NCBI RefSeq assembly: GCF_002024505.1
Contig: NZ_CP019402.1
Coordinates: forward strand, 2,418,001 to 2,482,000
Length of the DNA: 64,000 bases
DNA from: Plantibacter flavus
GTDB lineage: Bacteria > Actinomycetota > Actinomycetes > Actinomycetales > Microbacteriaceae
Direction of reading: 5' to 3'
In this document: piece after piece, positions 34,247 through 47,418 of the stretch
How positions within the stretch are numbered: the stretch's first letter is position 1
How the letters are laid out: every line of letters starts with the position of its first letter
Notes under the pieces: generated by a model
Databases searched by the model: none
Seen by the model: only the letters and a program-made list of their open reading frames with translations
Told to the model about the DNA's origin: nothing
Position numbers and translations under genes: made by a program

Positions 34247-34275
34247 AACCTAGTCTTGAAGTGAGACGATCTCAA
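34247..34275 (-). promoter_or_regulatory. rRNA promoter P1 (distal)
   Basis: On the minus strand TTGAGA (34275-34270) and TAGGTT (34252-34247) are 17 bases apart. It lies about 100 bases upstream of P2, a tandem arrangement usual for rRNA operons. Weaker match than P2. Confidence 0.55.
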
Positions 34276-34338
34276 GTGTGAGTTTGACTCACGTGGAGAT
34301 GCTCGGCTTTTGGCTGGGTATCAGTCCCACTTGAGGCC

Positions 34339-34358
34339 GGGAAGCTCTTCCGCTTCCC
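34339..34358 (-). terminator. Hairpin between PQQ/zinc-ribbon gene and rRNA promoters
   Basis: Perfect 7-bp arms GGGAAGC and GCTTCCC flank a six-base loop. It is about 95 bases past the PQQ gene stop and upstream of the rRNA promoters. It could terminate the tyrS-PQQ transcript. No good T-run follows. I see nothing else in 34276-34453. Confidence 0.4.
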
Positions 34359-34453
34359 GCACCTTTGGGGTGACGAGTGATTACTTTACGCAGACCGCCA
34401 GGGGCTGGCAAATCCTCGCTGCATCCCGGGCGTGTCGCCCGGATCCACGCGCT

Positions 34454-36361
34454 TCAGTCCCGATCAGCGTCACCGATGCCGAGGACGGCCGCTGAGCCGG
34501 AACCGGCCGCGACGACCGTCGCGACGGCGAGCGGGCTTCCGCCCCAGGCGGTGAACGAGTACTCGTCTCCGGCGGAGTCGACCGACCAACTGCGCTCGCC
34601 CGTGGTCGCGTCGATGCCGACGAGCGTGTCGTCGAGCGTCAGCAGGAGGGTCCGGTCGCTGTATCCGACGAGGCTGCCTTCGGCGTCCCGCTCCTCGTAC
34701 CGGATCTCACCGTCTCGAGCGCCGACCCCGGTGTATCCGCCGTCGCCGTCACCGAGCATGATCGTGTCGCCCACGGTGTAGGCGCCGTCCCAGGTGCTCG
34801 TCAGTCCGCTGCGCCACTCGACCTCGCCGGATCGCGGGTCGAGGCGGCGGACCCGCTCCCCCGACTGGTCGGCGACGACCAACAGTCCGCTCGCGTCGAG
34901 CACCACCGGCAGTGCCCCGGTCGCCTTCCAGCGCTCGGCGCCGGTGCGGTCGTCCACCCCGCGGATCGTGGTGTCGTTGCCGGAGTAGTCGATCGCGACG
35001 AGATCGCCGCCCACCTGCTGGTAGTACCAGGAGAGGTCGCCCTGCCAGTCGATGGTCGATCCGTCGTCGAGCGAGTAGACCGCACCGTCGTAGAAGAGCT
35101 TGTCGCCCGCGGTGGTCGCCCGCTCGCCTGCGTCACCCCTGACTTCCCAGACCGGGTCGGTCAGGTCCGTCGACCGATAGCGGCCGACCGTCCCGGTGCC
35201 GTCGGCCGTGGTCGACGAGATGAGCAGGTCGCCCTCGAGACCCGGGACGAACGCCGCCGGTGCAGCGAAGTCGGCGAAGCCGATCCCCTCGACACTCGCG
35301 TGCTCCTGCGAGGTGGACACCACGTGCCCGTCGCGACGGCTCACGGCGACCATGAGGTCTCCCTGACTCAGCACGATCGCGGCCGCATCCGGTGGGGAGA
35401 CGACCACCGGTGCGTCGAACCGGTCGAACTCCGGCGAGAGCTCGGTGACGCGACGGTCCCAGAGCGTGTGGCCGTTCGCCGTGTTCACCAGGGAGACCAC
35501 CGTCTCGCCCGGAGCGTCGTCGAGCGTCGTCTGATCCAGTGGCCGGTCGGTCGACCACACGAGCAGCGCGGTGTTGGGGCTCGCGGTGTACCCGTTGAGG
35601 TAGAGCTCGTCGCCCGCGGGCACCTCGTCGTCCAGCGGATGCGCGAGTTCCCACGTTCCGACGGTCGGCTTCGTCGGGAGGTCGCGGAGGAGCGCGAGCC
35701 CCTCGACGCGGTGGGGGACGGCCGCGACCACGATGAGCACGACCACGACGATCGCAGCGACCACGGCCAGTGCGAATCCGCCGAGGAGGAACCATCGGCG
35801 TCGCGAGGGGGTCCGCTTGACCGTGCTGGGCAACGAATCGGGGTGCCAGAGGGCACGGGGCGCGGCCGGTTCCCCAGGTGCCTCCCCTGCGGAGCTTGCC
35901 GAAGCCGGCTCGTCCGCAGCGGCTGTCGCCGGGTGCGGAGTCGACGCCTGCGCCGGCGCCGGGTTGGTGGACTCGGAACCTGGAACCGGTGTCGGCACGG
36001 CGATCGCCGGGATCGAGGTCGCAGTACCGGCGTCAGTGGGTTCAGTCGTGTCGACGTCCGGCGACGGCAGTCGATCGGCTTCCGCTGCTGGGGCGCCGGT
36101 CTCGACGCGGAGTGCATGCACCTCGAGGAGGACGCCGTCGTCGGCTGTGGCCGGCCGCTCGCCCGGAGCCTCCGACTCGGGCTCGTCCGTGGATTCGTCC
36201 GCCGGCTCCGGCTCGTCCGCCGCCTCGGCCTCGGCCGGCGTCTGCACCGTCGACAGCTCGCCCGTGCGCAGCGGCAGCATGGCCCCACAACTCGGGCACA
36301 CACCGTCGCGACGGTCGACGATCTCGGTCCCGCACGCCTCGCAGAGCTGCACTCGGAGCAT
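34454..36361 (-). CDS. Zinc-ribbon, single-pass membrane protein with PQQ-like beta-propeller
   Basis: This 635-residue protein begins with a zinc ribbon (Cys7, Cys10, Cys22, Cys25: CEACG...CPSCG). A long Glu/Pro/Ala-rich disordered linker (about 35-185) and one membrane helix (about 190-217) follow. The outer part has PQQ-type blade motifs: NTANGHTLWDRRV, DRTGAERWKATG, DPRSGEVEWRSGL, DATTGERSWSV. The topology is zinc ribbon inside, propeller outside. No enzymatic motif is seen; it may sense or scaffold at the envelope. The ATG at 36361 almost abuts AAGGGG, so the GTG at 36352 could be the real start. It lies 40 bases after tyrS. Confidence 0.82.
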   Translation of the reverse strand: MLRVQLCEACGTEIVDRRDGVCPSCGAMLPLRTGELSTVQTPAEAEAADEPEPADESTDEPESEAPGERPATADDGVLLEVHALRVETGAPAAEADRLPSPDVDTTEPTDAGTATSIPAIAVPTPVPGSESTNPAPAQASTPHPATAAADEPASASSAGEAPGEPAAPRALWHPDSLPSTVKRTPSRRRWFLLGGFALAVVAAIVVVVLIVVAAVPHRVEGLALLRDLPTKPTVGTWELAHPLDDEVPAGDELYLNGYTASPNTALLVWSTDRPLDQTTLDDAPGETVVSLVNTANGHTLWDRRVTELSPEFDRFDAPVVVSPPDAAAIVLSQGDLMVAVSRRDGHVVSTSQEHASVEGIGFADFAAPAAFVPGLEGDLLISSTTADGTGTVGRYRSTDLTDPVWEVRGDAGERATTAGDKLFYDGAVYSLDDGSTIDWQGDLSWYYQQVGGDLVAIDYSGNDTTIRGVDDRTGAERWKATGALPVVLDASGLLVVADQSGERVRRLDPRSGEVEWRSGLTSTWDGAYTVGDTIMLGDGDGGYTGVGARDGEIRYEERDAEGSLVGYSDRTLLLTLDDTLVGIDATTGERSWSVDSAGDEYSFTAWGGSPLAVATVVAAGSGSAAVLGIGDADRD

Positions 36362-36401
36362 CCCCTTCAGGTTCGATGACGACGACGATGCCGTCGTCGG
36401 A

Positions 36402-37712
36402 TCAGGCGGGCGCTCCGTCGAGGAACAGCCCGGCGAGGGTGCGCTTGCCGCGGCGCAGCACGGCCACCCCGCCCGTCAGGAACCGGTCGTCCAGAGTCGC
36501 GTCGACGTCGTCGATCTTGCGGTTGTTCACCGAGACGCCTCCCTGGGCGACCGCGCGTCGAGCCTCACCGAGGCTCGAACACAGCTCCGTGTCGACGAGT
36601 GCCTGGATGACGAGGGTCTCCGCCGTCACCCGCGCGTTCGGCAACTCCGTGACGGCCGACCGCAGCGTGTCCGCGTCGAGAGCGTCCAGATCGCCCTGAC
36701 CGAAGAGCGCGGCCGACGCGGCGATGGCCGCATCCGTCGCGGCGACCCCGTGGACGAGCGCGGTGACGGCGTAGGCGAGGGTCTTCTGCGCCTCCCGCTT
36801 GAACGGTTCCGACTCGGTCGCGGCCGCCAGTCGCTCGATCTCCACCCGATCGAGGAACGTGAACACCTTCAGCCGGGCGATGACGTCCGCATCGTCGGTG
36901 TTGACCCAGAACTGGTAGAACGCGTACGGGCTCGTCATGCTCGGGTCGAGCCAGACCGCGTTGCCTTCGCTCTTCCCGAACTTCGTGCCGTCCGAGTTCG
37001 TGATCAGCGGGGTCCCGATCGCGTGGACGGTCGCCCGCTCGACCCGGTGGATGAGATCGGTGCCGCTCGTGAGGTTGCCCCACTGGTCGCTCCCGCCGGT
37101 CTGCAGGACGCAGCCGTATTCTCGGTACAGCTCGAGGTAGTCCATCCCCTGGAGGATCTGGTAACTGAACTCGGTGTAGCTGATCCCCGCCTCCGAGTTG
37201 AGGCGGGCACTGACCGCGTCCTTCTTCAGCATCGTGCCGACGCGGTAGTGCTTGCCGATCTCCCGCAGGAAGTCGATCGCCGAGAGCGGTGCGGTCCAAT
37301 CGAGGTTGTTGACCATGCGCGCGGCGTTGTCGCCCTCGAAGCTGAGGAAGCGTTCGATCTGCGCCCGGAGCGACTGCACCCACTCGGCGACGGTGTCCGG
37401 CGTGTTCAGCGTACGCTCGGCGGTCGGTCGTGGGTCGCCGATGAGGCCGGTCGAACCGCCGACGAGCCCGAGCGGGCGGTGTCCGGCCAGCTGCAGCCGA
37501 CGCATGACGAGCAGCTGGACCAGATTGCCCAGGTGGAGGCTCGCAGCCGTCGGGTCGAACCCGCAGTAGTAGGTGATCGGCGCTCCACCGAGCAGACGCT
37601 TCAGCTCCTGCTGATCCGTCGACACATGGACGAGCCCGCGCCAGACGAGTTCGTCCCAGACGTCCTCGAAGGTCGGATCGTTGCGCTGGTCAGGAAGAGC
37701 GAGGTTCGACAC
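36402..37712 (-). CDS. tyrS: Tyrosyl-tRNA synthetase
   Basis: This 436-residue class I synthetase charges tRNA-Tyr. HLGN at residues 60-63 is the HIGH motif and KFGKS at 244-248 the KMSKS motif. The tyrosine pocket GFDPTAASLH and QTGGSDQWGN are visible. A C-terminal S4 domain (ARRAVAQGGVSVNNRKI) binds tRNA. The start is GTG at 37712. I see no T-box leader in the 168-base upstream gap, which is shared with the divergent SatD-like gene. Confidence 0.97.
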   Translation of the reverse strand: MSNLALPDQRNDPTFEDVWDELVWRGLVHVSTDQQELKRLLGGAPITYYCGFDPTAASLHLGNLVQLLVMRRLQLAGHRPLGLVGGSTGLIGDPRPTAERTLNTPDTVAEWVQSLRAQIERFLSFEGDNAARMVNNLDWTAPLSAIDFLREIGKHYRVGTMLKKDAVSARLNSEAGISYTEFSYQILQGMDYLELYREYGCVLQTGGSDQWGNLTSGTDLIHRVERATVHAIGTPLITNSDGTKFGKSEGNAVWLDPSMTSPYAFYQFWVNTDDADVIARLKVFTFLDRVEIERLAAATESEPFKREAQKTLAYAVTALVHGVAATDAAIAASAALFGQGDLDALDADTLRSAVTELPNARVTAETLVIQALVDTELCSSLGEARRAVAQGGVSVNNRKIDDVDATLDDRFLTGGVAVLRRGKRTLAGLFLDGAPA

Positions 37713-37880
37713 GCTTGCAAGGCTATCAGCGCAGGATCGGCGGCTGGATCGGGTGCATCGGCACCGGCGCGATCGCGGCGATCGTGATGTGCAGGAATTC
37801 CTTTCATTCGTCGGAGTTGTGGAAATACCTACACGTTGCGACTAGGGTGATCGAGCCGAGCCACCGCCGGGAGGAGAGCC

Positions 37881-38513
37881 GTGTACGTGCTGACCGTCGA
37901 TCAGATCGCAAGCCGAACCGGCCCTGATCGCGCCGCCGATGTGATCGACTCGATCAACGACCGGTTCGCGGACCGCCTGCTCCTCCAGGCCGAACGCACG
38001 GCGGGGGACGAGTTCCAGCTCGCCACCGATGACGCCGGGATCGCGCTCGCCATCGCCTTCGACCTCCTCCGGGATCGTGGCTGGAGCGTGGGCATCGGAC
38101 AAGGCGACGTCCGACGTCCGCTCCCCGAGTCGACCCGAGCCGCGACCGGTCAGGCCTTCTACGCTGCGAGGGAGGCTGTCACGCGGGCCAAACGGGCACC
38201 CTTCCGGTTCGCGCTCGAGGCGGCCGACCAGCAGGGCGGCGCCGATGTCGAAGCGCTCATCGTGCTCCTCCTCCACCTCCGCGACCGGAGGACCGACGGC
38301 GGATGGGAGGTCGCCGACCTGCTCGCGGCCGGCGCGACCCAGTCCGAGGCCGCGGCACGACTCGGCATCACCGAGAGTTCGGTCAGTCGCCGGGTCGCGG
38401 CCGCCGGAGTCCGAGCCGAAGCCGCGGCGACCACCGCGCTCATCCGCCTCCTGGCGAAGCTCGACCAGGACGCCTCCGTGCACCACCCCGACGACCGAAA
38501 GGACGAGCGATGA
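37881..38513 (+). CDS. SatD-like protein with C-terminal helix-turn-helix
   Basis: This 210-residue protein has an N-terminal region of SatD type: MYVLTVDQIASR, a helix INDRFADRLLLQ, then AERTAGDEFQLATDD. The C-terminal part (about 145-180) is an HTH, GATQSEAAARLGITESSVSRRVAAAG. SatD was named in a streptococcal operon with a stress-related SRP-type locus; its function is unclear. GTG 37881 follows GGGAGGAGA. The stop overlaps the start of the next, membrane gene by four bases, so the two form one unit. It could be a DNA-binding sensor working with the membrane partner. Confidence 0.75.
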   Translation: MYVLTVDQIASRTGPDRAADVIDSINDRFADRLLLQAERTAGDEFQLATDDAGIALAIAFDLLRDRGWSVGIGQGDVRRPLPESTRAATGQAFYAAREAVTRAKRAPFRFALEAADQQGGADVEALIVLLLHLRDRRTDGGWEVADLLAAGATQSEAAARLGITESSVSRRVAAAGVRAEAAATTALIRLLAKLDQDASVHHPDDRKDER

Positions 38514-39109
38514 ACCTCGTCACGCTCACGCCCATCACCTGGCCGACCGTCATCGGCCTCCTCGGAAGCGCGCTCGTCTTCCTCCTGCTGGCCCGGATGC
38601 TGAGCGCGCGTCTCGCAGATCGTCTCATGGTCGTGGCGGCGGCCCTCATGGTGGTCGGGGCCATCCTGATCGCGCTCGTCCCCTCGATCCCGCCGACCGG
38701 TCCTGCACTCGTGCTCCTCGGCGTCTTCGTCCTGGCCGTCGCGGTCGCCGGCGGTGGTCCGGTCGCCTCCTTCGTCCTCACCCTCGCGACGAAGGGCAGC
38801 GTCGCCCCCGGAATCCACGGGGGCATCCTCGTGGAGCGCCGGAACCCGAGCGCCTCGCAGGTCGTCGGACGTCCGATCGAAGTGCTGCGCGGCGGGACCG
38901 CCATCGGGATCCTCGAACGGCTCGCCCTCGTCGCCGCGTTGTTCTCCGGCTATCCGGAGGCGATCGCGGTCATCGTCGCGGTGAAGGGTGTCGGACGCCT
39001 CACCGAACTCGACTCGGCCGAGGCGCGCGAGCGGTTCATCATCGGCTCGCTCGCCAGCCTCCTCTGGGCTGCCGGGGTGGCGTCGATCCTGCTGCTCGCG
39101 CGAGGCTGA
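38510..39109 (+). CDS. Multi-pass membrane protein partner of SatD-like gene
   Basis: This 199-residue protein has about five hydrophobic helices: residues near 11-28, 37-58, 63-85, 135-155 and 178-196. The cytosolic loop around 90-130 (GSVAPGIHGGILVERRNPSASQ) is Arg/Gly-rich, with GRPIEVLRGGTAIGILER following. ATG 38510 overlaps the SatD-like stop (ATGA), so translation is coupled. The pair SatD-like plus membrane protein recurs in Gram-positives as I recall. Function unknown. Confidence 0.78.
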   Translation: MNLVTLTPITWPTVIGLLGSALVFLLLARMLSARLADRLMVVAAALMVVGAILIALVPSIPPTGPALVLLGVFVLAVAVAGGGPVASFVLTLATKGSVAPGIHGGILVERRNPSASQVVGRPIEVLRGGTAIGILERLALVAALFSGYPEAIAVIVAVKGVGRLTELDSAEARERFIIGSLASLLWAAGVASILLLARG

Positions 39110-39118
39110 GTCGGCGGA

Positions 39119-39736
39119 TCAGTCCACGGCCCTGGGCGAGCGGCGGTAGGGCGAGACGGTCGTCTCCCCCGGCAGCACGAACCGCCACGGGTAGGCGGCT
39201 CCCCCACCGACCCCGCTGACGCCCGTCCGCGGACCGGCCGCAGAGGCGAGCGGGCGCTCGGGCAAGCGCAGATCGAAGGGCGGCTCGGCGAGGTCGTCAC
39301 CCGACTGGTCGAGCGCGATCCCGAGCGCCACGGTGAGCCGCGCCGGTCCTCTGGCCAGGTCGCGATCCGGCACCCGTTCACCGCGTCGCAGCCGCGCGAG
39401 CTCCAGGCCCGCGACGACCTCGCCGGCACGCAGGAGGACGGCCGACGCCGTGCCGACGGGTGAGCACACGACGTTGACGCACACGTGCATGCCGTAGCTG
39501 AAGTAGGCGTACAGATGCCCGGGCGGACCGAACATCGGACTCGTGCGCGGGGTCGGACCACGGTGCGCATGGGATCCGGGATCCTCGCCGACCCCGAGAT
39601 AGGCCTCGACCTCGGTGAGACGGACCGACACGGTGCCCTCGGGCGTCGTGTGGGACAGCACCGCTCCGAGCAGCGCGGGCGCGACCTCGAGGGCCGATCC
39701 CGAGGTCAGCGCCCGCAGCGGACCGGCCGTCGTCAT
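39119..39736 (-). CDS. mpg: 3-methyladenine DNA glycosylase (AAG/Mpg family)
   Basis: This 205-residue monofunctional glycosylase removes alkylated purines. Landmarks are RLTEVEAYLGVGEDPGSHAH, with the catalytic Glu, GRTPRT-like RGPTPRTSPMFGPPGHLYAYFSYGMHVCVN and LARGPARLTVALGI. It is the last minus-strand gene before the SatD-like pair and lies 15 bases past argH. The mycobacterial counterpart Rv1688 also lies between argH-side genes and tyrS, which supports orthology. Confidence 0.92.
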   Translation of the reverse strand: MTTAGPLRALTSGSALEVAPALLGAVLSHTTPEGTVSVRLTEVEAYLGVGEDPGSHAHRGPTPRTSPMFGPPGHLYAYFSYGMHVCVNVVCSPVGTASAVLLRAGEVVAGLELARLRRGERVPDRDLARGPARLTVALGIALDQSGDDLAEPPFDLRLPERPLASAAGPRTGVSGVGGGAAYPWRFVLPGETTVSPYRRSPRAVD

Positions 39737-39751
39737 CGGACCCCGCCCCGT

Positions 39752-43409
<3,658 letters not shown>

Positions 43410-43413
<4 letters not shown>

Positions 43414-44318
43414 GAGTCCTCCGGGACGACCTCGGTGCCTGAGCCGTTCTGGGTGAACACCTCGAGCAGGATGGAGTGGGGTACGCGGCCGTCGATGATG
43501 GCAGCCTTGGCGACCCCGCCGTCGACGGCGTCGAGGCAGGCGGTCATCTTCGGGATCATGCCCGATTCGAGCGAGGGCAGCATGGCTCGGAGCTCACTCG
43601 TCGTGATCTGCGAGACGAGCGAGTCGCGGTCGGGCCAGTCGCTGTACAGCCCGGCGACATCGGTCAGGATGACGAGCTTGGCGGCACCGAGTGCGACGGC
43701 GAGCGCCGCGGCGGCCGCATCGGCGTTCACGTTGAGCGTCTGGCCGGGCTGGTCGAGGTCGGGGGCGATCGAGGAGACCACCGGGATGTTGCCGGCGTCG
43801 AGGTAGGCCTGCACCGAGGTCGGGTCGACGCTGACGACGTCGCCGACGAGCCCGATGTCCACGGTCTCGCCGTCCACGACGATCGAGCGACGACGTCCGC
43901 CGAACAGGCCCGCGTCCTCGCCGGACAGTCCTGCGGCGAGCGGGCCGTGTTCGTTGATCCGCCCCACGAGCTCGGGGTTGACCTGACCGGTGAGGACCAT
44001 CCGGACGACCTCCATGGCCTCGGGCGTCGTGACCCGGTACCCGCCGCGGAACTCGCTGTGGATGTCGAGCCGCTCGAGCATCGCGGAGATCTGCGGGCCA
44101 CCACCGTGCACGACGACGGGCTTCAGCCCCGCGTAGCGCAGGTAGACCATGTCCTCGGCGAACGCCTGCGCGAGTTCGTCGCTCACCATCGCGTTGCCAC
44201 CGAATTTCACGACGATCGTCTGGTCGCGGAAGGTCTTCAACCAGGGAAGGGACTCGATGAGGGTGGCGGCCTTGATCGCCGCCTCCTCGGGAGAGTTGTC
44301 TCGGTACTGGGTCATCAT
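43410..44318 (-). CDS. argB: Acetylglutamate kinase
   Basis: This 302-residue amino-acid kinase phosphorylates N-acetylglutamate and is usually the arginine-inhibited step. [14 protein letters not shown] is the ATP loop with conserved Lys, [14 protein letters not shown] the substrate loop, and [21 protein letters not shown] the third signature. The N-terminal helix ([21 protein letters not shown]) is the type linked with arginine feedback. ATG 44318 overlaps the argJ stop by one base (TGATG). The longer frame to 44990 is not coding. Confidence 0.96.
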
Positions 44319-45487
44319 CAGCTCGCGTAGGCGCTGTTCTCGTGCACGTAGTCGTGCGTGAGGTCGTTCGTCCAGATGGTGGCACCCGTGTCGCCGGCGT
44401 GGAGGTCGATGAGCACGTGCACGGCGCGCGGTGAGAGGTCGACGAGGTCGCGCGACTGATCCGGCTCGCCGGCCGTGCACACCTGGACGCCGTTCATGGC
44501 CACGTCGATCCCGTACGGGTCGAACTCTGCGCCCGTGGTCCCGACGGCCGCGAGCACCCGGCCCCAGTTCGGGTCGTTGCCGAAGATGGCCGCCTTGAAG
44601 AGGTTGCTGCGGGAGACCGCGCGGGCGACCTCGACCGCGTCGTCCTCGGACACCGCGCCGACGACCTCGATCGCGACGTCGTGGGCCGCGCCCTCGGCAT
44701 CGGCCTGCAACTGCAGGGTGAGGTCGCGACAGACCTCCGTCAGCGCCTCGGTGAAGGCGGACAGCTCCGGGGTGACGCCGCTCGACCCGGAGGCGAGGAG
44801 CGACACCGTGTCGTTCGTGGACATGCAGCCGTCGGAGTCGAGGCGGTCGAAGGTGACGCGGGTCGCGCTGCGGAGCGCCTGATCGAGCTGAGCCGGCTCG
44901 AGCACGGCGTCGGTCGTGATGACGACGAGCATCGTCGCGAGCCCGGGGGCGAGCATGCCCGCGCCCTTCGCCATGCCACCGACGGTCCATCCGTCCGCGC
45001 TCCGCACGGCCTGTTTCGGCTTCGTGTCAGTCGTCATGATGGCGGTCGCCGCGGCGAGCCCGGCCGCTTCGCTCGCACCGTCCTGGCCGGCGACCGCGCG
45101 GGTGGCGTCCCACACGCCTGCGGTCAGCTTGTCGAGGTCGAGCTGTTCGCCGATGAGCCCCGTGGAGCAGACGAGGACGTCGCCGGCCGAGATCGCGAGA
45201 CGCTCGGCGACGGCCTCCGCGGTCGCGTGCGTCGTCTGGAAACCGCGCGTCCCCGTGTAGCAGTTCGCGCCGCCGGAGTTCAGGACGATCGCCGAGACGA
45301 TGCCGTCCTGCATGACCTGCTCGCTCCAGAGGACCGGGTTGGCCTTGCACCGGTTGCTCGTGAACACCGTCGCCGCGTGCTGCAGCGGACCGACGTTGTG
45401 GACCACCGCGAGGTCGAGGCCCCCGGAGGTCTTGAGGCCGCAGGCGACGCCCGCCGCGAGGAATCCTGCTGCTGCTGTCACACTCAC
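44318..45487 (-). CDS. argJ: Bifunctional ornithine acetyltransferase/N-acetylglutamate synthase
   Basis: This 389-residue protein recycles the acetyl group between N-acetylornithine and glutamate. The self-cleavage site lies in [10 protein letters not shown], where the Thr becomes the nucleophile of the new beta subunit. [21 protein letters not shown] and [14 protein letters not shown] are family motifs. GTG 45487 follows GGAG by seven bases and overlaps the argC stop by four bases. The bifunctional nature is inferred; some ArgJ are monofunctional. Confidence 0.95.
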   Translation of the reverse strand: MSVTAAAGFLAAGVACGLKTSGGLDLAVVHNVGPLQHAATVFTSNRCKANPVLWSEQVMQDGIVSAIVLNSGGANCYTGTRGFQTTHATAEAVAERLAISAGDVLVCSTGLIGEQLDLDKLTAGVWDATRAVAGQDGASEAAGLAAATAIMTTDTKPKQAVRSADGWTVGGMAKGAGMLAPGLATMLVVITTDAVLEPAQLDQALRSATRVTFDRLDSDGCMSTNDTVSLLASGSSGVTPELSAFTEALTEVCRDLTLQLQADAEGAAHDVAIEVVGAVSEDDAVEVARAVSRSNLFKAAIFGNDPNWGRVLAAVGTTGAEFDPYGIDVAMNGVQVCTAGEPDQSRDLVDLSPRAVHVLIDLHAGDTGATIWTNDLTHDYVHENSAYAS

Positions 45488-46527
45488 GGTGCCACTCCAT
45501 TCACACTCAAGCCGGTCGTCTCGGGGAGCCCGAGCGCGATGTTCGCCGATTGGATCGCCGCGCCGGCGGTCCCCTTCACGAGGTTGTCGACCGCGGTCAC
45601 GACGACGACCCGTCCCACCGTCTCGTCGACGGCGAGTCCGATCAACGCGGTGTTGGCGCCGAGGACGTCGGCCGTCCGTGGGAACGAGCCCTCCGGCAGC
45701 ACCTGGACGAACGGTTCGTCGGCGTAGGCCGTCTCCCAGGCTTCGCGGACGGCTGCCGCCGTGGTGCCCGGGACGATGCGTGCCGTCGAGGTGGCCAGGA
45801 TGCCGCGCGACATCGGGACGATGACCGGGGTGAACGAGATGGAGGCGCGATCGGCACCGGCCGCCCGGAGGCTCTGCGTGATCTCGGGGATGTGCCGGTG
45901 GGTTCCGCCGACGGCGTAGGGGTTGGCCGTGCCGAGCACCTCGCTCGCGAGCAGGTTGACCTGCAGGCTCTTCCCCGCACCGGACGGCCCGACGGCGAGC
46001 ACGGAGACGAGGTCGAGCGGCTCGATCACCCCCGCGGCGATGCCGGGCGCGAGGGATAAGGCGACCGTGCTGGCGTTGCATCCGGGAGCGGCGATCCGCT
46101 TGGCGCCGACGAGAGCATCGCGCCCCCGACCGGTGGACGTCTGGAGCTCCGGCACGCCGTAGGCCCAGGCGCCGAAGTAGTCGCCGCCGTAGAACGCGTC
46201 CCAGTCGGCTTCGTCGACGAGCCGGTGGTCGGCTCCGCAGTCGACGACGAGGGTCTCCGCTGGAAGCGGTGCCGTCACCTCACCCGACTTGCCGTGCGGC
46301 AGGGCGAGGAAGACGACGTCGTGTCCCGCCAGCACCTCCGGCGTCGTCGCCTCGAGGACGAGATGCCGGAGGGAGCGGAGGTGTGGCTGGTGGTCGACGA
46401 GCGGTTGACCGGCGTTCGCGTGCGCGGTCACCGTCCTGACGTCGAAGTCGGGGTGGTCGGCGAGCAGCCGAAGCAGCTCGCCTCCTGCGTAGCCGGATGC
46501 TCCGGCCACCGCTACAGAGAAGGACAT
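45484..46527 (-). CDS. argC: N-acetyl-gamma-glutamyl-phosphate reductase
   Basis: This 347-residue NADPH enzyme makes N-acetylglutamate semialdehyde. The Rossmann loop is [14 protein letters not shown] at residues 10-23. The catalytic Cys is in [31 protein letters not shown] and the C-terminal segment are standard. ATG 46527 follows AAGG. It heads the arg operon. No clear ArgR box is seen in the 201-base gap upstream. Confidence 0.96.
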   Translation of the reverse strand: MSFSVAVAGASGYAGGELLRLLADHPDFDVRTVTAHANAGQPLVDHQPHLRSLRHLVLEATTPEVLAGHDVVFLALPHGKSGEVTAPLPAETLVVDCGADHRLVDEADWDAFYGGDYFGAWAYGVPELQTSTGRGRDALVGAKRIAAPGCNASTVALSLAPGIAAGVIEPLDLVSVLAVGPSGAGKSLQVNLLASEVLGTANPYAVGGTHRHIPEITQSLRAAGADRASISFTPVIVPMSRGILATSTARIVPGTTAAAVREAWETAYADEPFVQVLPEGSFPRTADVLGANTALIGLAVDETVGRVVVVTAVDNLVKGTAGAAIQSANIALGLPETTGLSVNGVAP

Positions 46528-46728
46528 GGCTCTACCTTATTGAGTGGACGCTCGAGGGGCGGAGGCGGCGACTCCTGGACGACGGCACGATCACCTGGAC
46601 CGTGCGAGCACCGGGGTCGCCTATCGTCGCTCTGCGGTAGCGCGTGCGGACACGGGACGGCGGAGGGCGCGGAGCGTGATCGCCCGCGAAGAACCCTGTG
46701 CCTGGAAACGTGCCATGTCGAGAGCGTA

Positions 46729-47418
46729 CTACGACGACGAGGATGCCGACGAATCCGCGCCCGGCGCAGCCCGCTCCGCGATGAGCGCCGCCTGCACCCG
46801 CGACCGCGCGTCGAGCTTCACGAGGATCCGGGACACGTGCGTCCGGGCCGTCGCCTCCGACAGCCCCAGCACGGTCGCGATCCCCGCATTGCTCAGGCCC
46901 TCGCGCAGTCGCTCGAGGACCTCACGCTCCCGCGGTGTCAGCGTGGCCAGACCGGGGTGCTCCGGAGCCGGTGCCGGCGCGACCGGAGTTCTGGCCGCGG
47001 CGAGACGTTCAAGGACTCGGCGGGTCACCTCCGGCGCGAGCACCGCCTCGCCCGCATGCACTCGTCGGATCGCATCGACGAGACCGGCAGCGGAGACCGT
47101 CTTCACCAGGAAGGCGTTCGCCCCCGCCGCCAGCGCCTCGTCGACGTACCGGTCGAGGGCGAAGGTGGTGAGCATGATGATGCTCGGCGGCGGGGTGACG
47201 GCGGCGAGGATGGCCGGTATCGCGTCGATCCCGGAGGCACGCGGCATCTGGACGTCGAGCAGCACGACGTCCGGTCGGTGTCGCACGGCTTGCGCGACGA
47301 CGGCCTCCCCGTCCGCCGCCTCGGCGATGACCTGGATGTCGTCCGGCTCGTCGAGCAGCGCCCCCAGACCCGCTCTGACGGCCGCGTGGTCGTCCGCGAT
47401 CAGGACCGAGATGGTCAT
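46729..47418 (-). CDS. NarL/LuxR-family response regulator
   Basis: This 229-residue two-component regulator has a receiver domain with acidic pocket Asp9/Asp10, phospho-acceptor Asp55 (LLDVQMPR) and Lys106 (FLVKT). A Pro/Ala linker precedes the LuxR-type HTH at about 163-215 (LTPREREVLERLREGLSNAGIATVLGLSEATARTHVSRIL, read in two parts). A Ser-rich tail closes it. ATG 47418 overlaps the sensor kinase stop by four bases. Target unknown; the pair is next to argC but not obviously related to it. Confidence 0.95.
   Translation of the reverse strand: MTISVLIADDHAAVRAGLGALLDEPDDIQVIAEAADGEAVVAQAVRHRPDVVLLDVQMPRASGIDAIPAILAAVTPPPSIIMLTTFALDRYVDEALAAGANAFLVKTVSAAGLVDAIRRVHAGEAVLAPEVTRRVLERLAAARTPVAPAPAPEHPGLATLTPREREVLERLREGLSNAGIATVLGLSEATARTHVSRILVKLDARSRVQAALIAERAAPGADSSASSSS

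Noticed and set aside
46621..46716. 31-codon minus-strand frame between the response regulator and argC
   Set aside because: Has an ATG but no ribosome site, is Arg/Ala-rich, and has no recognised conservation.
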